Shown here: piece by piece, positions 37,301-45,449 of the stretch | Layout: each line of letters begins with the position of its first letter | Position numbering within the stretch: position 1 is the first letter of the stretch | Source: an uncultured bacterium | GTDB lineage: Bacteria; Cyanobacteriota; Vampirovibrionia; Gastranaerophilales; Gastranaerophilaceae | Length of the DNA stretch: 64,000 nucleotides | Assembly: GCA_949284985.1 (NCBI GenBank) | Contig: CASDWY010000029.1 | Coordinates: forward strand, 124,001-188,000 | Direction of reading: 5' to 3' | Translations under genes and position numbers: made by a program | Notes under the pieces: generated by a model | What the model was told of the DNA's origin: nothing | Seen by the model: only the letters and a program-made list of their open reading frames with translations | Database searches by the model: none

Positions 37301-37886
37301 GGTCAATATGAGAGCCCTTACTGCCTATGATGAAGCATTAAGTAGGCAACAAAAATTAAAAGCACAGATTGATACACTTTCACAAGAACGACTACAAATA
37401 TTAGAGAGAATGAACGGCTTTGAGCAGCTTAAAAAAGATACATTCTTGAAAGCATACAACGCAATTAATGAAAACTTTAAGGATATTTTTAATAAGCTTT
37501 CAGACGGCGAAGGAACACTTGTTTTGGAAAATGAAAACGCACCATTTGCAGGTGGTATGACAATTGAGGCTCAACCTAGAGATAAGAAAAAACAAAGATT
37601 AGAAGCGATGTCCGGCGGAGAAAAATCTCTAACTGCACTCGCATTTGTTTTTGCAATACAACGTTACATGCCTGCACCATTTTATGCTTTAGATGAAGTT
37701 GACGCTAACCTCGATGGCATTAATGTAGAAAAACTCGCCCATATAGTGCAGAAACAATCAGAAAATACGCAATTTATAGTTGTTAGTCACAGAAAACCCA
37801 TGATAGAATCTGCTAATAGAACTATAGGTGTAACTCAAAAAGAAAAAGGTATCACTCGTGTTACCGGAGTAAAATTAAGAGACTAA
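34389..37886 (+). CDS. smc: Chromosome segregation ATPase SMC
   Basis: The 1165-aa SMC forms the bacterial condensin with ScpA and ScpB, encoded directly downstream. The N-terminal head has the Walker A GPNGSGKSNIIDSIL (from residue 31) and a Q-loop region (MMQGDVMAITNCSANERRKIIDEIAG). Long coiled coils occupy about 170-500 and 670-1000. The hinge lies at about 505-660 (MSAKVRGVHAPLVQLGQV; ITGGSAAKSGLKFS). The C-terminal head carries the signature LEAMSGGEKSLTALAF and Walker B APFYALDEVDANLD. Length is typical. No strong Shine-Dalgarno precedes the ATG, but a good promoter lies 44-72 bp upstream. Confidence 0.97.
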   Translation: MHIKELEIDNFKSFANKIEIPFLPGFTTISGPNGSGKSNIIDSILFALGLSTSRSLRAEKLFHLISTYTKKNEAYVRVSFAPDSSSDETIDVARRIRKSSQGFNSIYYLNGKISTLSDIHMVLEKYNITPTSYNVMMQGDVMAITNCSANERRKIIDEIAGVADFDRRIEQAQGELDTVESRVERSTIILNEIDSRLEQLAAEREQAIKYQKLQEEKKNYESKLTSAKYFDLKKAIELAHESILEFNKKKKEEEIKLKDLEIKLSQTKVKYNEISEEVKAKGEDEQIEIKKKSEELKGQINNKSSAINFADKQIHDNLRTIENAKNGIEVSGQKNNKARENIDIKKAEIEEIEKQILLKKEELNTIIQEQTGLNQTANQHIQKRNELKKELDNVQAEENALIKEQAPLEAEVNSFRKELSSAKNALDELYTFKNNFSSNKDNLELQVQELTKELEEFKEIQKSTMQELDTTKNEISDLSYNINTSYRKISSLEAQKIAFDEMNLGRPVDTVMSAKVRGVHAPLVQLGQVDQEYSLALEVAMGSRMRSIVVDDEDVAKICVEILKSSKAGRATFIPLNKIKPAPSSLKLPKEKGVIDFAINLIDFEDEYLDAFWHALGDTIVAEDFECAKRLIGKYRIVTLQGEIFEKSGSITGGSAAKSGLKFSQAQNNELDTFKTRLSEMEKKLETLEQKRNNLEKKLDSVRINYSNVMTELNKAKLELSSLLRTQEETEKNIEEKNKQIAELEPKILDYDKKLEKIEEKMILINEKSLLLQEEIAKIEKLMPEDELQKLKELTEEKENEIKILENQISHANNDINDFNREIAFNEEVIKTKHEQIDKLLRDNETLALDKERYTQEIKEIDSRVGELEEQIRILGEKLIELQAKRDEINSELLELEKLKNLYENNLERFAEQIESFKARRRELEPQLEEVSTELKEAGIELQKLEPLEISVDDINSKISKLQKKMEELGLVNMRALTAYDEALSRQQKLKAQIDTLSQERLQILERMNGFEQLKKDTFLKAYNAINENFKDIFNKLSDGEGTLVLENENAPFAGGMTIEAQPRDKKKQRLEAMSGGEKSLTALAFVFAIQRYMPAPFYALDEVDANLDGINVEKLAHIVQKQSENTQFIVVSHRKPMIESANRTIGVTQKEKGITRVTGVKLRD

Positions 37887-37902
37887 ACCATAAAAGGGAA
37901 AT

Positions 37903-38802
37903 ATGACAGAAATTCAATATACAGCTGAATATTATAATAACACTTTTGAGCAAACAACCGAAACTCTTTCCGGCATGGATGAAATGAACATCATATCTCA
38001 AACAAATAATTTCAATTCAAAATCAGAACTTGACGGAATTGAAATACTTGTTGATATGGCAAAACATGGAAAAGTTGATCCTTGGAATATTGATATTGTT
38101 GATATTACAGATAAATATCTTGCTCAACTATTTAAAATGAAAGCACAAAATTTACGTTTAACAGGCAGAACATTGCTTTTTGCCGCTGTTCTTTTAAAGC
38201 TTAAATCAAATATTCTTGAGGGTATAGATATTTCTGATTTTGAAGAGCCACAAGAAGATTTTGATTATACGGATGATTACGATGAATTTGGGCAAAGTGA
38301 GCAAGAATACATAAACACAAATAATATCGTATCTTTAGAAGAAGTGCTTGAACGTCGTACAAGCGTTAAATTAAATAGAAGCAGAGTTGTAACCTTAAAG
38401 GATCTAATTAGACAACTCCAATTTTATGAAGAAATGGAACGCAAACGCAGCCTAAAAAATGCACATGAAAGGGCAAAACGGAGAGTTCGTTCTTACGCAA
38501 GACTTAGCGCAGACGATATAATTAATCTGGCACATGACGAATATATTGAAAACGGTGTCTTGAAGCTTAAAGAAAATCTTTCAAGAATATTTGAGCATGA
38601 GGATAAAATTGAATTAAAAACATTAACTCTTTTAGGGATGGATAAAATCAGCGCATATATTTCACTGCTATTTCTTACTGCAGAATCAGATTATGATTTA
38701 GTGCAGGACGAGTTTTACGGTGAATTGTATGTAGTAAAAAATACAATTCCTACACAAGCCGGACTCGAAGCTCAAGATAGCCTAAAGGAGATTTCTGCAT
38801 AA
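37903..38802 (+). CDS. scpA: Segregation and condensation protein A (kleisin)
   Basis: The 299-aa kleisin bridges the two SMC heads. After an Asn/Thr-rich tail, the conserved N-terminal region is FNSKSELDGIEILVDMAKHGKVDPWNIDI, read as two pieces, then DITDKYLAQLF and LLFAAVLLKLKSNIL. An acidic linker (EEPQEDFDYTDDYDEF) separates it from the C-terminal winged helix (MDKISAYISLLFLTAESDYDL). It lies 16 bp after smc and abuts scpB exactly, so all three are one operon. Slightly longer than Bacillus ScpA (251 aa) through the tail and linker. Confidence 0.94.
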   Translation: MTEIQYTAEYYNNTFEQTTETLSGMDEMNIISQTNNFNSKSELDGIEILVDMAKHGKVDPWNIDIVDITDKYLAQLFKMKAQNLRLTGRTLLFAAVLLKLKSNILEGIDISDFEEPQEDFDYTDDYDEFGQSEQEYINTNNIVSLEEVLERRTSVKLNRSRVVTLKDLIRQLQFYEEMERKRSLKNAHERAKRRVRSYARLSADDIINLAHDEYIENGVLKLKENLSRIFEHEDKIELKTLTLLGMDKISAYISLLFLTAESDYDLVQDEFYGELYVVKNTIPTQAGLEAQDSLKEISA

Positions 38803-39306
38803 ATGTCATTAAAATCAAGAATTGAAGCTGTTTTATTCATAACCGCACGTGCCGTTGAAGTTAACGAGATTGCTGAAATATTAGGGGAACAAGAAGACCT
38901 GGTAGAAGAAGCCCTTTTGGAACTTATGTTTGATTATTCTGCAAGAGAAGGTGCTTTGGAAATAGATGATACTGATGGATACATATTACAAGTAAAACTT
39001 GAACATATGGATATAGTCGAAAAGCTTTGTCCAATAGAATTAAAAACACCTGTTCTAAAAACGTTATCGGTAATTGCTCTAAAAGAACCGATTCGACAAA
39101 CAGAGCTTAAGGAGTTAAGAGGTTCAAGTGCGTATGAACATGTCGCTGAACTCCTAGAAAAAGGTTTAATTTCTAAACATAAAGACAAAAATGGTCGTTC
39201 TTTTAATCTGAAAACTACACCTAAGTTTGCAGAATATTTTAAACTAAAAGGCGATACAAAAGCTTTATCAAAAATTTTAGATATAGAAAAATTGGCAAAA
39301 GAATGA
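38803..39306 (+). CDS. scpB: Segregation and condensation protein B
   Basis: The 167-aa ScpB, with two winged-helix domains, dimerises and binds ScpA. The opening SLKSRIEAVLFITARAVEVNEIAEIL and the second-domain stretch TPVLKTLSVIALKEPIRQTELKELRGSSAY (read in parts) match the family well. The ATG follows the scpA stop immediately, and its own stop overlaps the next gene by 4 bp (ATGA type). Expression with smc and scpA is expected. Confidence 0.94.
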   Translation: MSLKSRIEAVLFITARAVEVNEIAEILGEQEDLVEEALLELMFDYSAREGALEIDDTDGYILQVKLEHMDIVEKLCPIELKTPVLKTLSVIALKEPIRQTELKELRGSSAYEHVAELLEKGLISKHKDKNGRSFNLKTTPKFAEYFKLKGDTKALSKILDIEKLAKE

Positions 39307-40817
39307 AAAGAAAAAGAAAAAATAACCCTCTAAAAATATTAGCATTATTATCATTATTAGCAGCGATTATCCTTACAGCATTAAATTTACCGATGATAAT
39401 ATATTCTCATGCCTTATCACTATATAACAAAAAAGAGTATCAAAAATCTTTACCTATCTTTGAAATAACTATAGCGCTAAACAAAAATAATTTAGATGCA
39501 TACTACTACTACGCAAAAGCGTTGGATGCACTTCCAATGACATACAATATACAAAAAAAACTATTTGAGTTAGCACATACAGGTAAATCCGGAGCAGCAG
39601 CAACAATTGCAAACAACAAAATTTCAAGATACAGATATTTTATTTTGACACAAGCCGGAAGAAATTATATTCAACAAGTTCCGTTCCAAGATAAAATTTT
39701 ACGCTGGAACCCAAGCAGCTTTCCACTCAAAGTTTATATAGAACCTAACAAAAATGTTCCTCCATATTATCTTTCACAGGTTAAAAACGCCTTTAACACT
39801 TGGAATAAATATACAAATAACTACTTAAAATTTGAATTTGTAAATGAACCCAATCTAGCGGATATTGATTTTAGATTTGAGGAGCAGAAAAAATCAAATT
39901 GTACAAAATCCGAATGCAAGTATATACTTGCATATTCAATACCTAATGTAAATGGAAACAAATTAAAAAAATTTGATATAAGGTTTTCAAACACAGATTT
40001 AAATAATAAAAGTTTTACCCCACAAGATATTTACTACACCTCAATGCATGAAATTGGACACGCCTTGGGGATAATGGGACATAGCTTTAATGAAAATAAT
40101 TTAATGTACCCGTCTAATATTGAGGATAACTCCATTCATGCCAAATATCACAAAAAAACCATCACAGCAGAAGATTTAAACACCATAAGACTGCTCTATG
40201 GTTTAAAACCGGATATTTCAAACATAGAATTTACCCAAAATGACTTAAGCAAACTAATTTATGCACCTGTTATCTTAGGAACAAAAGCGGAAATAAATAA
40301 CCAAAAAATAGAACAAGCAAAACAATACATAAACAATGCACCAGAACTGCCAGTCGGATATATTGATTTAGCCTCCGCATACTATGAATTAGAACAATAT
40401 CAGGAATGCTTAAATAATTTGTATAAAGCACTTTTATTAACAACTGATAATGAAGCAAAATATCAAATTTTTTATAACATGGCAATTACATATTTTGAAG
40501 CTAGAGATTATAATAACGCGCTTAATTACGCTCAAATGACTTCAAATATTCATAGTACAAATGAAATAAACGCTGTAATTGCTTATCTAAAATTTAAACT
40601 AGGAAACAAAAAATTTGGAATAAATGAGCTTGAATTTATTTTGCAAAATGATACACAAAATATTGATGCCGCACAATATTTAATACGTGCATACATAGAA
40701 AATAAAGAAATAATGAAAGCCGGAGAAGTTTTAAAAGAAATTAAAAGAAATAATCCGGATGCCGCTACTGATCCGAGAATTCTTCAGTTTGGGCTAATGA
40801 ATTTAATATTTAAATAA
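39303..40817 (+). CDS. Membrane-anchored matrixin-like metalloprotease with TPR repeats
   Basis: A 504-aa protein coupled to scpB by a 4-bp overlap. Residues 10-32 form a signal-anchor after a very basic start. A short TPR-like pair follows (SLYNKKEYQKSLPIFEITIA). The protease domain covers about 130-300. The zinc motif is MHEIGHALGIMGHS, a HExxHxxGxxGH variant of the metzincin site with one residue more than in human MMPs. It is followed by a Met-turn candidate in NNLMYPSN. The C-terminal third carries more TPRs (YIDLASAYYELEQYQECLNN; YFEARDYNNALNYAQ). The active site should be extracytoplasmic. Substrate unknown. Co-transcription with condensin genes is unexpected. Confidence 0.85.
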   Translation: MKRKRKNNPLKILALLSLLAAIILTALNLPMIIYSHALSLYNKKEYQKSLPIFEITIALNKNNLDAYYYYAKALDALPMTYNIQKKLFELAHTGKSGAAATIANNKISRYRYFILTQAGRNYIQQVPFQDKILRWNPSSFPLKVYIEPNKNVPPYYLSQVKNAFNTWNKYTNNYLKFEFVNEPNLADIDFRFEEQKKSNCTKSECKYILAYSIPNVNGNKLKKFDIRFSNTDLNNKSFTPQDIYYTSMHEIGHALGIMGHSFNENNLMYPSNIEDNSIHAKYHKKTITAEDLNTIRLLYGLKPDISNIEFTQNDLSKLIYAPVILGTKAEINNQKIEQAKQYINNAPELPVGYIDLASAYYELEQYQECLNNLYKALLLTTDNEAKYQIFYNMAITYFEARDYNNALNYAQMTSNIHSTNEINAVIAYLKFKLGNKKFGINELEFILQNDTQNIDAAQYLIRAYIENKEIMKAGEVLKEIKRNNPDAATDPRILQFGLMNLIFK

Positions 40818-40854
40818 TTCTTGAAAAACAGCATTTTTCATATAAAATCAAATT

Positions 40855-41565
40855 ATGAATAAAATTCTTGTAATAGACGATGATATAACAATAAATGAGT
40901 TAATTAAAATAAACCTTGAGCTTATTGGTTACAACGTACTTACTGCACTAGATGGGACAACAGGTTTTGCCTTGGCAAAACAAGAATTACCCGACCTTAT
41001 AATTTTAGATGTAATGATGCCTGAAGTAGACGGATACACTGTTGCAAAAAGAATACGTGAGTATCCCCCAACAAGTGAGACTCCTATTCTAATGTTAACA
41101 GCTTTATCGCAGCTTAATGACAAAGTTAAAGGATTTGACATAGGAGTAGATGATTATTTAGTAAAACCATTTGAACTGGAAGAATTAAAAGTTCGAGTAA
41201 GAGCATTGCTCAAAAGAATAAATGCTATTCCCAAATCATTGGCAACAAAAGAAGTCCTAACTATTGGAGATATAATTCTTTTACCGGAAAAATACAGTGT
41301 AAAAATTAAAGATAAAGAAACAACCCTGACACCTATAGAATTTGAAATATTTAATTTACTTGTTCAAAATTATGGAACAATGGTATCATCTAAAAAAATT
41401 TTAAAGGAGATATGGGGCTACAGTGAAGATGATGATATAGAAACAATCAGAGTACACATTCGTCATATTCGCTCAAAAATTGAAAAAATATCACAGGGTA
41501 AAAAATATATAAAAACAACCTATGGCGGCGGATACACATTACTTCCGGAAGGGGCAGAAAACTAA
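40855..41565 (+). CDS. OmpR/PhoB-family response regulator, RpaA/RpaB-like
   Basis: A 236-aa two-component regulator. The receiver domain has the acidic pocket VIDDD, phospho-acceptor Asp52 in LIILDVMMPEVDG, Thr in MLTALS and Lys104 in DYLVKPFE. The C-terminal winged helix includes LTPIEFEIFNLLVQNYGTMVSSKKILKEIWGY (read in parts) and TIRVHIRHIRSKIEK, ending in TTYGGGYTLL. The receiver resembles the cyanobacterial RpaA/RpaB group. No histidine kinase is adjacent, so it is an orphan here. It lies 37 bp after the metalloprotease gene and may be part of the same transcript. Confidence 0.9.
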   Translation: MNKILVIDDDITINELIKINLELIGYNVLTALDGTTGFALAKQELPDLIILDVMMPEVDGYTVAKRIREYPPTSETPILMLTALSQLNDKVKGFDIGVDDYLVKPFELEELKVRVRALLKRINAIPKSLATKEVLTIGDIILLPEKYSVKIKDKETTLTPIEFEIFNLLVQNYGTMVSSKKILKEIWGYSEDDDIETIRVHIRHIRSKIEKISQGKKYIKTTYGGGYTLLPEGAEN

Positions 41566-41602
41566 CCCTACAAATAATTCATTTAGGGGCTTTGTTTTTT
41601 TT
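41566..41602 (+). terminator. Weak possible terminator after the response regulator
   Basis: CCCTA and TAGGG can pair across a 13-nt loop, followed by a T-rich run (41591-41602). The stem is short, so support is limited. Confidence 0.35.
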
Positions 41603-41644
41603 AAAAAAAATGCTATAGTATGTAAAAATAGTAACGGAGGCATT

Positions 41645-41956
41645 ATGTCAAAACAAGATAATTCAATAAGCTTCGCTATGGGACTTTTAGGCGGAGTATT
41701 AGGCGGAATAGCTGCAGGAATCCTTTTTGCTCCAAAATCAGGTGATGAAACAAGAGCTGAAATTAAAGACTGCATAACAAACTTTGCTCAAAAGCACGCC
41801 CCTCAAATTAGTAATGCAAAAAAACAAGCTATGGAATCTATAGATCTTGTGAAATATAAACTTGAGCAACAATATAATAAAATTAATGACGCAATTAAAG
41901 CAAAAAATTTAAAAAAAGCTAAAGAAAAAGAATATCCAGCAGAAGAACTTAACTAG
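41645..41956 (+). CDS. YtxH-domain protein
   Basis: A 103-aa protein of the YtxH (GvpP-like) family. A glycine-rich hydrophobic segment at residues about 10-28 (FAMGLLGGVLGGIAAGILFA) precedes the family signature APKSGDETRAEIKD. A helical, Lys/Glu-rich tail follows. The start at 41645 has GGAGG upstream, which rules out a longer frame from 41522 that runs through the regulator gene's end. It forms a cassette with a DUF948-like gene and a second YtxH gene. Function in the envelope is unknown; some YtxH proteins are stress-induced. Confidence 0.85.
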   Translation: MSKQDNSISFAMGLLGGVLGGIAAGILFAPKSGDETRAEIKDCITNFAQKHAPQISNAKKQAMESIDLVKYKLEQQYNKINDAIKAKNLKKAKEKEYPAEELN

Positions 41957-41964
41957 GAGAAGTT

Positions 41965-42324
41965 ATGTCACCAATACTCGAACAAGGCTTAATAATTTTA
42001 GTATTTACATCAATAGTTGTTTTAATAGTTTTAACTGTATTTATTGTTAGAGTCTTGATAAATATGTTTAAACTTACAAAAAATCTCGATAATACAACAA
42101 CTATTCTCAACAATGAACTTGAACCGACAATAAAAGAACTTAATCAAGTTCTAACAAATGTAAATAAGTTTGCCAACAGTGCTGATACTCAAATGAACAA
42201 TGCAAAACACTTAATAGCAAAAGTTATAGGTGTTGCAGGTGTAGCACTGGGCGGCATAAAATCATTTTCAGGAAGCTTTTTTAAAGGCTTTACATCAGCA
42301 ATGAAGTTATTTATTAAAAAGTAA
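41965..42324 (+). CDS. DUF948-like membrane protein
   Basis: A 119-aa protein with one N-terminal membrane helix (residues about 6-35, LIILVFTSIVVLIVLTVFIV). A helical region with the NTTTILNNELEPTIKELNQVLTNVN pattern, read as two heptad-rich segments, follows and is typical of DUF948 proteins. The C-terminus is glycine/phenylalanine-rich and basic. It lies 8 bp after one YtxH gene and 11 bp before another, a grouping seen in several bacteria. AGGAG precedes the ATG. A structural role at the membrane is likely; detail unknown. Confidence 0.7.
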   Translation: MSPILEQGLIILVFTSIVVLIVLTVFIVRVLINMFKLTKNLDNTTTILNNELEPTIKELNQVLTNVNKFANSADTQMNNAKHLIAKVIGVAGVALGGIKSFSGSFFKGFTSAMKLFIKK

Positions 42325-42335
42325 GGAGTTAGATT

Positions 42336-42605
42336 ATGTCAACAGGAAAATTTTTAGCAGGTTTTATCGTAGGTGGTGTGGTAGGTAGTGTTATAGGAGT
42401 TTTGCTTGCCCCACAATCCGGAGAAGAAACAAGAGAAAAAATTGCTCAAACTTCAAGAGAACTATACGATAAAGCACAAAACACAGTAAAAGAAATTCAA
42501 TCTAAAGCAGACAACATTGTTTCAGACGTTCAAGCAAAAGGTGATGAAATAATGTCCAAAATTCAAACGATGATTGACCAAGCAAAAAATGAAAATAATG
42601 CTTAA
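42336..42605 (+). CDS. YtxH-domain protein, second copy
   Basis: An 89-aa YtxH protein. The glycine-rich membrane segment (AGFIVGGVVGSVIGVLLA) leads into APQSGEETREKIAQ, almost the same signature as in the paralogue 690 bp upstream. The tail is an amphipathic helix rich in Lys, Gln and Asp (QSKADNIVSDVQAKGDEI), apolipoprotein-like. AAGGAG precedes the ATG. An intrinsic terminator follows its stop codon by 17 bp. Confidence 0.85.
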   Translation: MSTGKFLAGFIVGGVVGSVIGVLLAPQSGEETREKIAQTSRELYDKAQNTVKEIQSKADNIVSDVQAKGDEIMSKIQTMIDQAKNENNA

Positions 42606-42622
42606 ATCAACAGTAAAAGTTT

Positions 42623-42657
42623 CAGACAGCCCCAAATTAAGGCTGTCTGTCTTTTTT
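42623..42657 (+). terminator. Intrinsic terminator abutting the yraN ribosome-binding site
   Basis: CAGACAGCC/GGCTGTCTG forms a 9-bp perfect stem with a 9-nt loop, followed by TCTTTTTT. The T-tract ends at the base before the AGGAGGG of yraN. Confidence 0.88.
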
Positions 42658-42667
42658 AGGAGGGACC

Positions 42668-43024
42668 ATTTATACTACTAAACAAATCGGTGATGCCGGT
42701 GAAAAAATAGCAGAAGAATATATAAAAAAACTAGGCTACAAAATTCTTGAACATAATTGGAAATATTCTCGTATTGGAGAGATTGATATTATTGCATTAG
42801 ATAAAAAAACAGTTGTTTTTATAGAAGTAAAATATAGACGTTCAAGCAGCTATGGAACAGCTATTGAAGCAATAACACCTAAAAAATTACAAAGAATTTA
42901 CCAAAGCGCACTTGCATATCTTGGACAAACCACCACAAAATACAACAATTACAGACTAGATGTTATAGCAATAGACACAAGTGCTACCCCTCCATTACAA
43001 CACTTTCAGAATATAAGCTTATAA
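42668..43024 (+). CDS. yraN: YraN/UPF0102 family nuclease-fold protein with apparent AUU start
   Basis: A 118-aa protein of the restriction-endonuclease-like UPF0102 family. The first residues after the start, TTKQIGDAGEKIAEEYIKKL, match the usual family N-terminus. The nuclease-fold motif follows as RIGEIDIIALDKKTVVFIEVKYR (E..D...EVK) with TPKKLQRIYQSALAYL. The frame has no ATG, GTG or TTG before the conserved region. The only well-placed candidate is ATT at 42668, 4 nt after AGGAGG (42658-42663). An in-frame CTG at 42647 lies upstream of that site inside the terminator. An AUU start is known in infC and would keep expression low. Family call is firm; start is inferred. Confidence 0.85.
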   Translation: MYTTKQIGDAGEKIAEEYIKKLGYKILEHNWKYSRIGEIDIIALDKKTVVFIEVKYRRSSSYGTAIEAITPKKLQRIYQSALAYLGQTTTKYNNYRLDVIAIDTSATPPLQHFQNISL

Positions 43025-43036
43025 ACTTTTTATAAA

Positions 43037-45331
43037 TTAATCCAAATCAATCGGTTCTTTCATTATTGCGTCAATAGTACGTCTTGCATTTTCAGCCAAG
43101 TCTGGATTAATATTGGGCAAAATAGTAATTTGTCTTAAAACATCAACAGTTCTTTTAAAGGAGCGAACAACATCTCCCTCACCCATTTCGATATTATCAA
43201 TTACTTTTTCCCAATCTCCCTCAAGAACCCACAGCTCAATTAATGGTGAATAATACGAATTAATATACATTGGAGTATCTATATCGAAATCTCGTTGAAC
43301 AATAGACAATTTACGGCGAATATCTTTGATTTTTCCAAGAATTTTTTTCACATTGACACTTATTGGAAGTTGAGCATACATATCCGCTCTTAAATCTTCT
43401 GTTGTAATTGCGCAAATTACTGATGCCAACTCTGCAGAAGTAAGATTATCAAGCAACCCGCTTTGTATAACTTCTGCCAGATAAAGCTCATTTTCTGCTC
43501 TTAACATTGCTACAACAATTCCTTTTTCATTTGGGAAATTGTCATTAATATATCCAAGCTTTTCTAAAACTGCCTTATGTGCTAAAAATTTATTCCAATA
43601 TATATCCTGTTGTTTTGAAATAGTGCGTTCTAAATCACGAATTTTCTTTTGTTCTCTTTCCATCAAAACAACACTTTTCATATGTTTTTTATAAACTCTA
43701 CAAGTATTACAAGGGCAAGAATTCATTTCTGCACACATTTTTTTTACTTTTAATTTAAACTCTTCATACTCCAGATCATAAGTATTTTTATTTTTTAACT
43801 GTTTGCTTAATGTTTTTAATACTTTTTTATGTTCAACATAAATATTTCTAAGTTTGTTATAAGCAAGAAGATCGTCAGTTTTTAATCCGGCAAAGCATCG
43901 AAACTCAGCATAAGCAGCAACTTTATTATAAGCTTCTGCTTGAAGATTAAACAGACCTTTCATTCTTTCTGTAGAAGTAAAATAACCAAAACTTTTCAGA
44001 ATTAACTCTTTTGCTTGTTCTTGAGTAAATCTTTGCAACAAGTTTATTACCATAGAATAACTCGGTGAAAAACGGCTTTCAAGCGGATTAGCCTCACTCA
44101 AAACAAGCTCAGCGACCTCTTGAGGAGTTTCATATTGTGAACCTACAATAGTGACATAACCAACATCATCCATACCTCTACGCCCTGCACGACCTGACAT
44201 TTGCAAAAACTCACTGGGAGTTAATGTACGATGACCATTGTCAGTCCTTTTACTAATAGAACTTATGACTGTGGATCTTGCCGGCATATTTATTCCAGCG
44301 GCAAGCGTTTCTGTCGCAAAAACAACTTTTATTAATCCTTTTTGAAACAGATTTTCAACCAAAACTTTCCACCCTGGTAAAAGTCCGGCGTGATGCGACG
44401 CTACACCACATCTTAAATATTCAATATGTCTGTTATTAGAGAGATAGGGATTATCTGCCAAATACTCGTTAATAATTCTGTCAATTTGTTCGCGTTCTTC
44501 ACGAGTAACGAGATACAAATCACTACATTTATCCATTTGTTCATCACATTTTTTTCTTGAAAATGTGAAATAAATTGCAGGGAGCATATCTCGTTTATGC
44601 AATGCATTTATGACGTCTTTTACAACTGAACGTTGAGGCTGCCTACGAGCAAACTTACCGTGGGATCGCTTTTCCGGACGAATTTTTCTATTTAACTGTC
44701 CGCTGGGTGTAAATAATGGTAAAATATCATGAGGTTGAGATGAATCAAAATAGAAATATCTTAAAGGAACAGGTCTAAAGTCAGTATAAACTAATTCTGT
44801 ATCTGAATGAACAGTATTAATCCAATCAGTCAAAGCTTGCGAGTTAGCAACAGTAGCTGAGAGCGCAATTATCTGAATATTTGTCGGGCAATAAATTATA
44901 CTTTCTTCCCAAACTGTCCCTCTTTGTTCATCATTCATATAATGAACCTCGTCAAGGACGACATACTGAACTTCTCTCATGTTCTCCGTAACAGAACCAA
45001 AATTAGTGCCATAAAGCATATTACGAAACACCTCAGTTGTCATGACAACAATTTGTCCATCACGATTAATTGAAGTATCCCCGGTTAAAAGTCCAACCTT
45101 ATCAACACCATACTTTCTTGAAAAATCACTATACTTTTGATTAGATAGAGCTTTTAAGGGAGTTGTGTAAAAAATTCTTTTTCCTGACTCCAAAGCGCAA
45201 TGTATTGCATGTTCCGCAATACAGGTTTTACCGGCACCCGTAGGTGCACAAACAACTACGCTCTTCCCATTATTAATATGAAATATTGCCTCTTGTTGAA
45301 AATCATCTAGCTCAAAATCAAATTTATACAA
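43037..45331 (-). CDS. Superfamily II (Ski2/DSHCT-type) RNA helicase
   Basis: A 764-aa ATP-dependent helicase. Motif I is VCAPTGAGKTCIAEHAI, motif II is VVLDEVHYMNDEQRG, motif III is ALSATVANS, and motif VI is QMSGRAGRRGMDDVG. Downstream is a Cys pair region (CPCNTCRVYKKH, near residue 540) and a C-terminal DSHCT-like helical domain (VEMG-like stretch NIEMGEGDVVRSFKRTVDVLRQI). Related helicases occur in Cyanobacteria and Actinobacteria and act on RNA. The start is TTG at 45331 with GGGAGGAG 6 nt upstream and no ATG nearby. It is divergent from metG and convergent with yraN, leaving 12 bp. Confidence 0.9.
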   Translation of the reverse strand: MYKFDFELDDFQQEAIFHINNGKSVVVCAPTGAGKTCIAEHAIHCALESGKRIFYTTPLKALSNQKYSDFSRKYGVDKVGLLTGDTSINRDGQIVVMTTEVFRNMLYGTNFGSVTENMREVQYVVLDEVHYMNDEQRGTVWEESIIYCPTNIQIIALSATVANSQALTDWINTVHSDTELVYTDFRPVPLRYFYFDSSQPHDILPLFTPSGQLNRKIRPEKRSHGKFARRQPQRSVVKDVINALHKRDMLPAIYFTFSRKKCDEQMDKCSDLYLVTREEREQIDRIINEYLADNPYLSNNRHIEYLRCGVASHHAGLLPGWKVLVENLFQKGLIKVVFATETLAAGINMPARSTVISSISKRTDNGHRTLTPSEFLQMSGRAGRRGMDDVGYVTIVGSQYETPQEVAELVLSEANPLESRFSPSYSMVINLLQRFTQEQAKELILKSFGYFTSTERMKGLFNLQAEAYNKVAAYAEFRCFAGLKTDDLLAYNKLRNIYVEHKKVLKTLSKQLKNKNTYDLEYEEFKLKVKKMCAEMNSCPCNTCRVYKKHMKSVVLMEREQKKIRDLERTISKQQDIYWNKFLAHKAVLEKLGYINDNFPNEKGIVVAMLRAENELYLAEVIQSGLLDNLTSAELASVICAITTEDLRADMYAQLPISVNVKKILGKIKDIRRKLSIVQRDFDIDTPMYINSYYSPLIELWVLEGDWEKVIDNIEMGEGDVVRSFKRTVDVLRQITILPNINPDLAENARRTIDAIMKEPIDLD

Positions 45332-45408
45332 ATTCTACTCCTCCCAATGAATACATTGTAATTCAATAAGTAAATTATCGCAAATTAGTTAATTAAATAT
45401 TATTTTTT

Positions 45409-45417
45409 TGTTATAAT
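45409..45417 (+). promoter_or_regulatory. Extended -10 promoter of metG
   Basis: TGTTATAAT is a full extended -10 (TGnTATAAT), with a poor -35 (TTAATT at 45389-45394). It lies 32 bp before the metG ATG. Confidence 0.55.
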
Positions 45418-45449
45418 TCACTTATCTGTATAGGATTAAGGACATAACA

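Noticed and set aside
41522-41644. N-terminal extension of the first YtxH protein into the regulator gene
   Set aside because: A strong GGAGG precedes ATG at 41645, and the extension is only the shifted frame of the regulator end.
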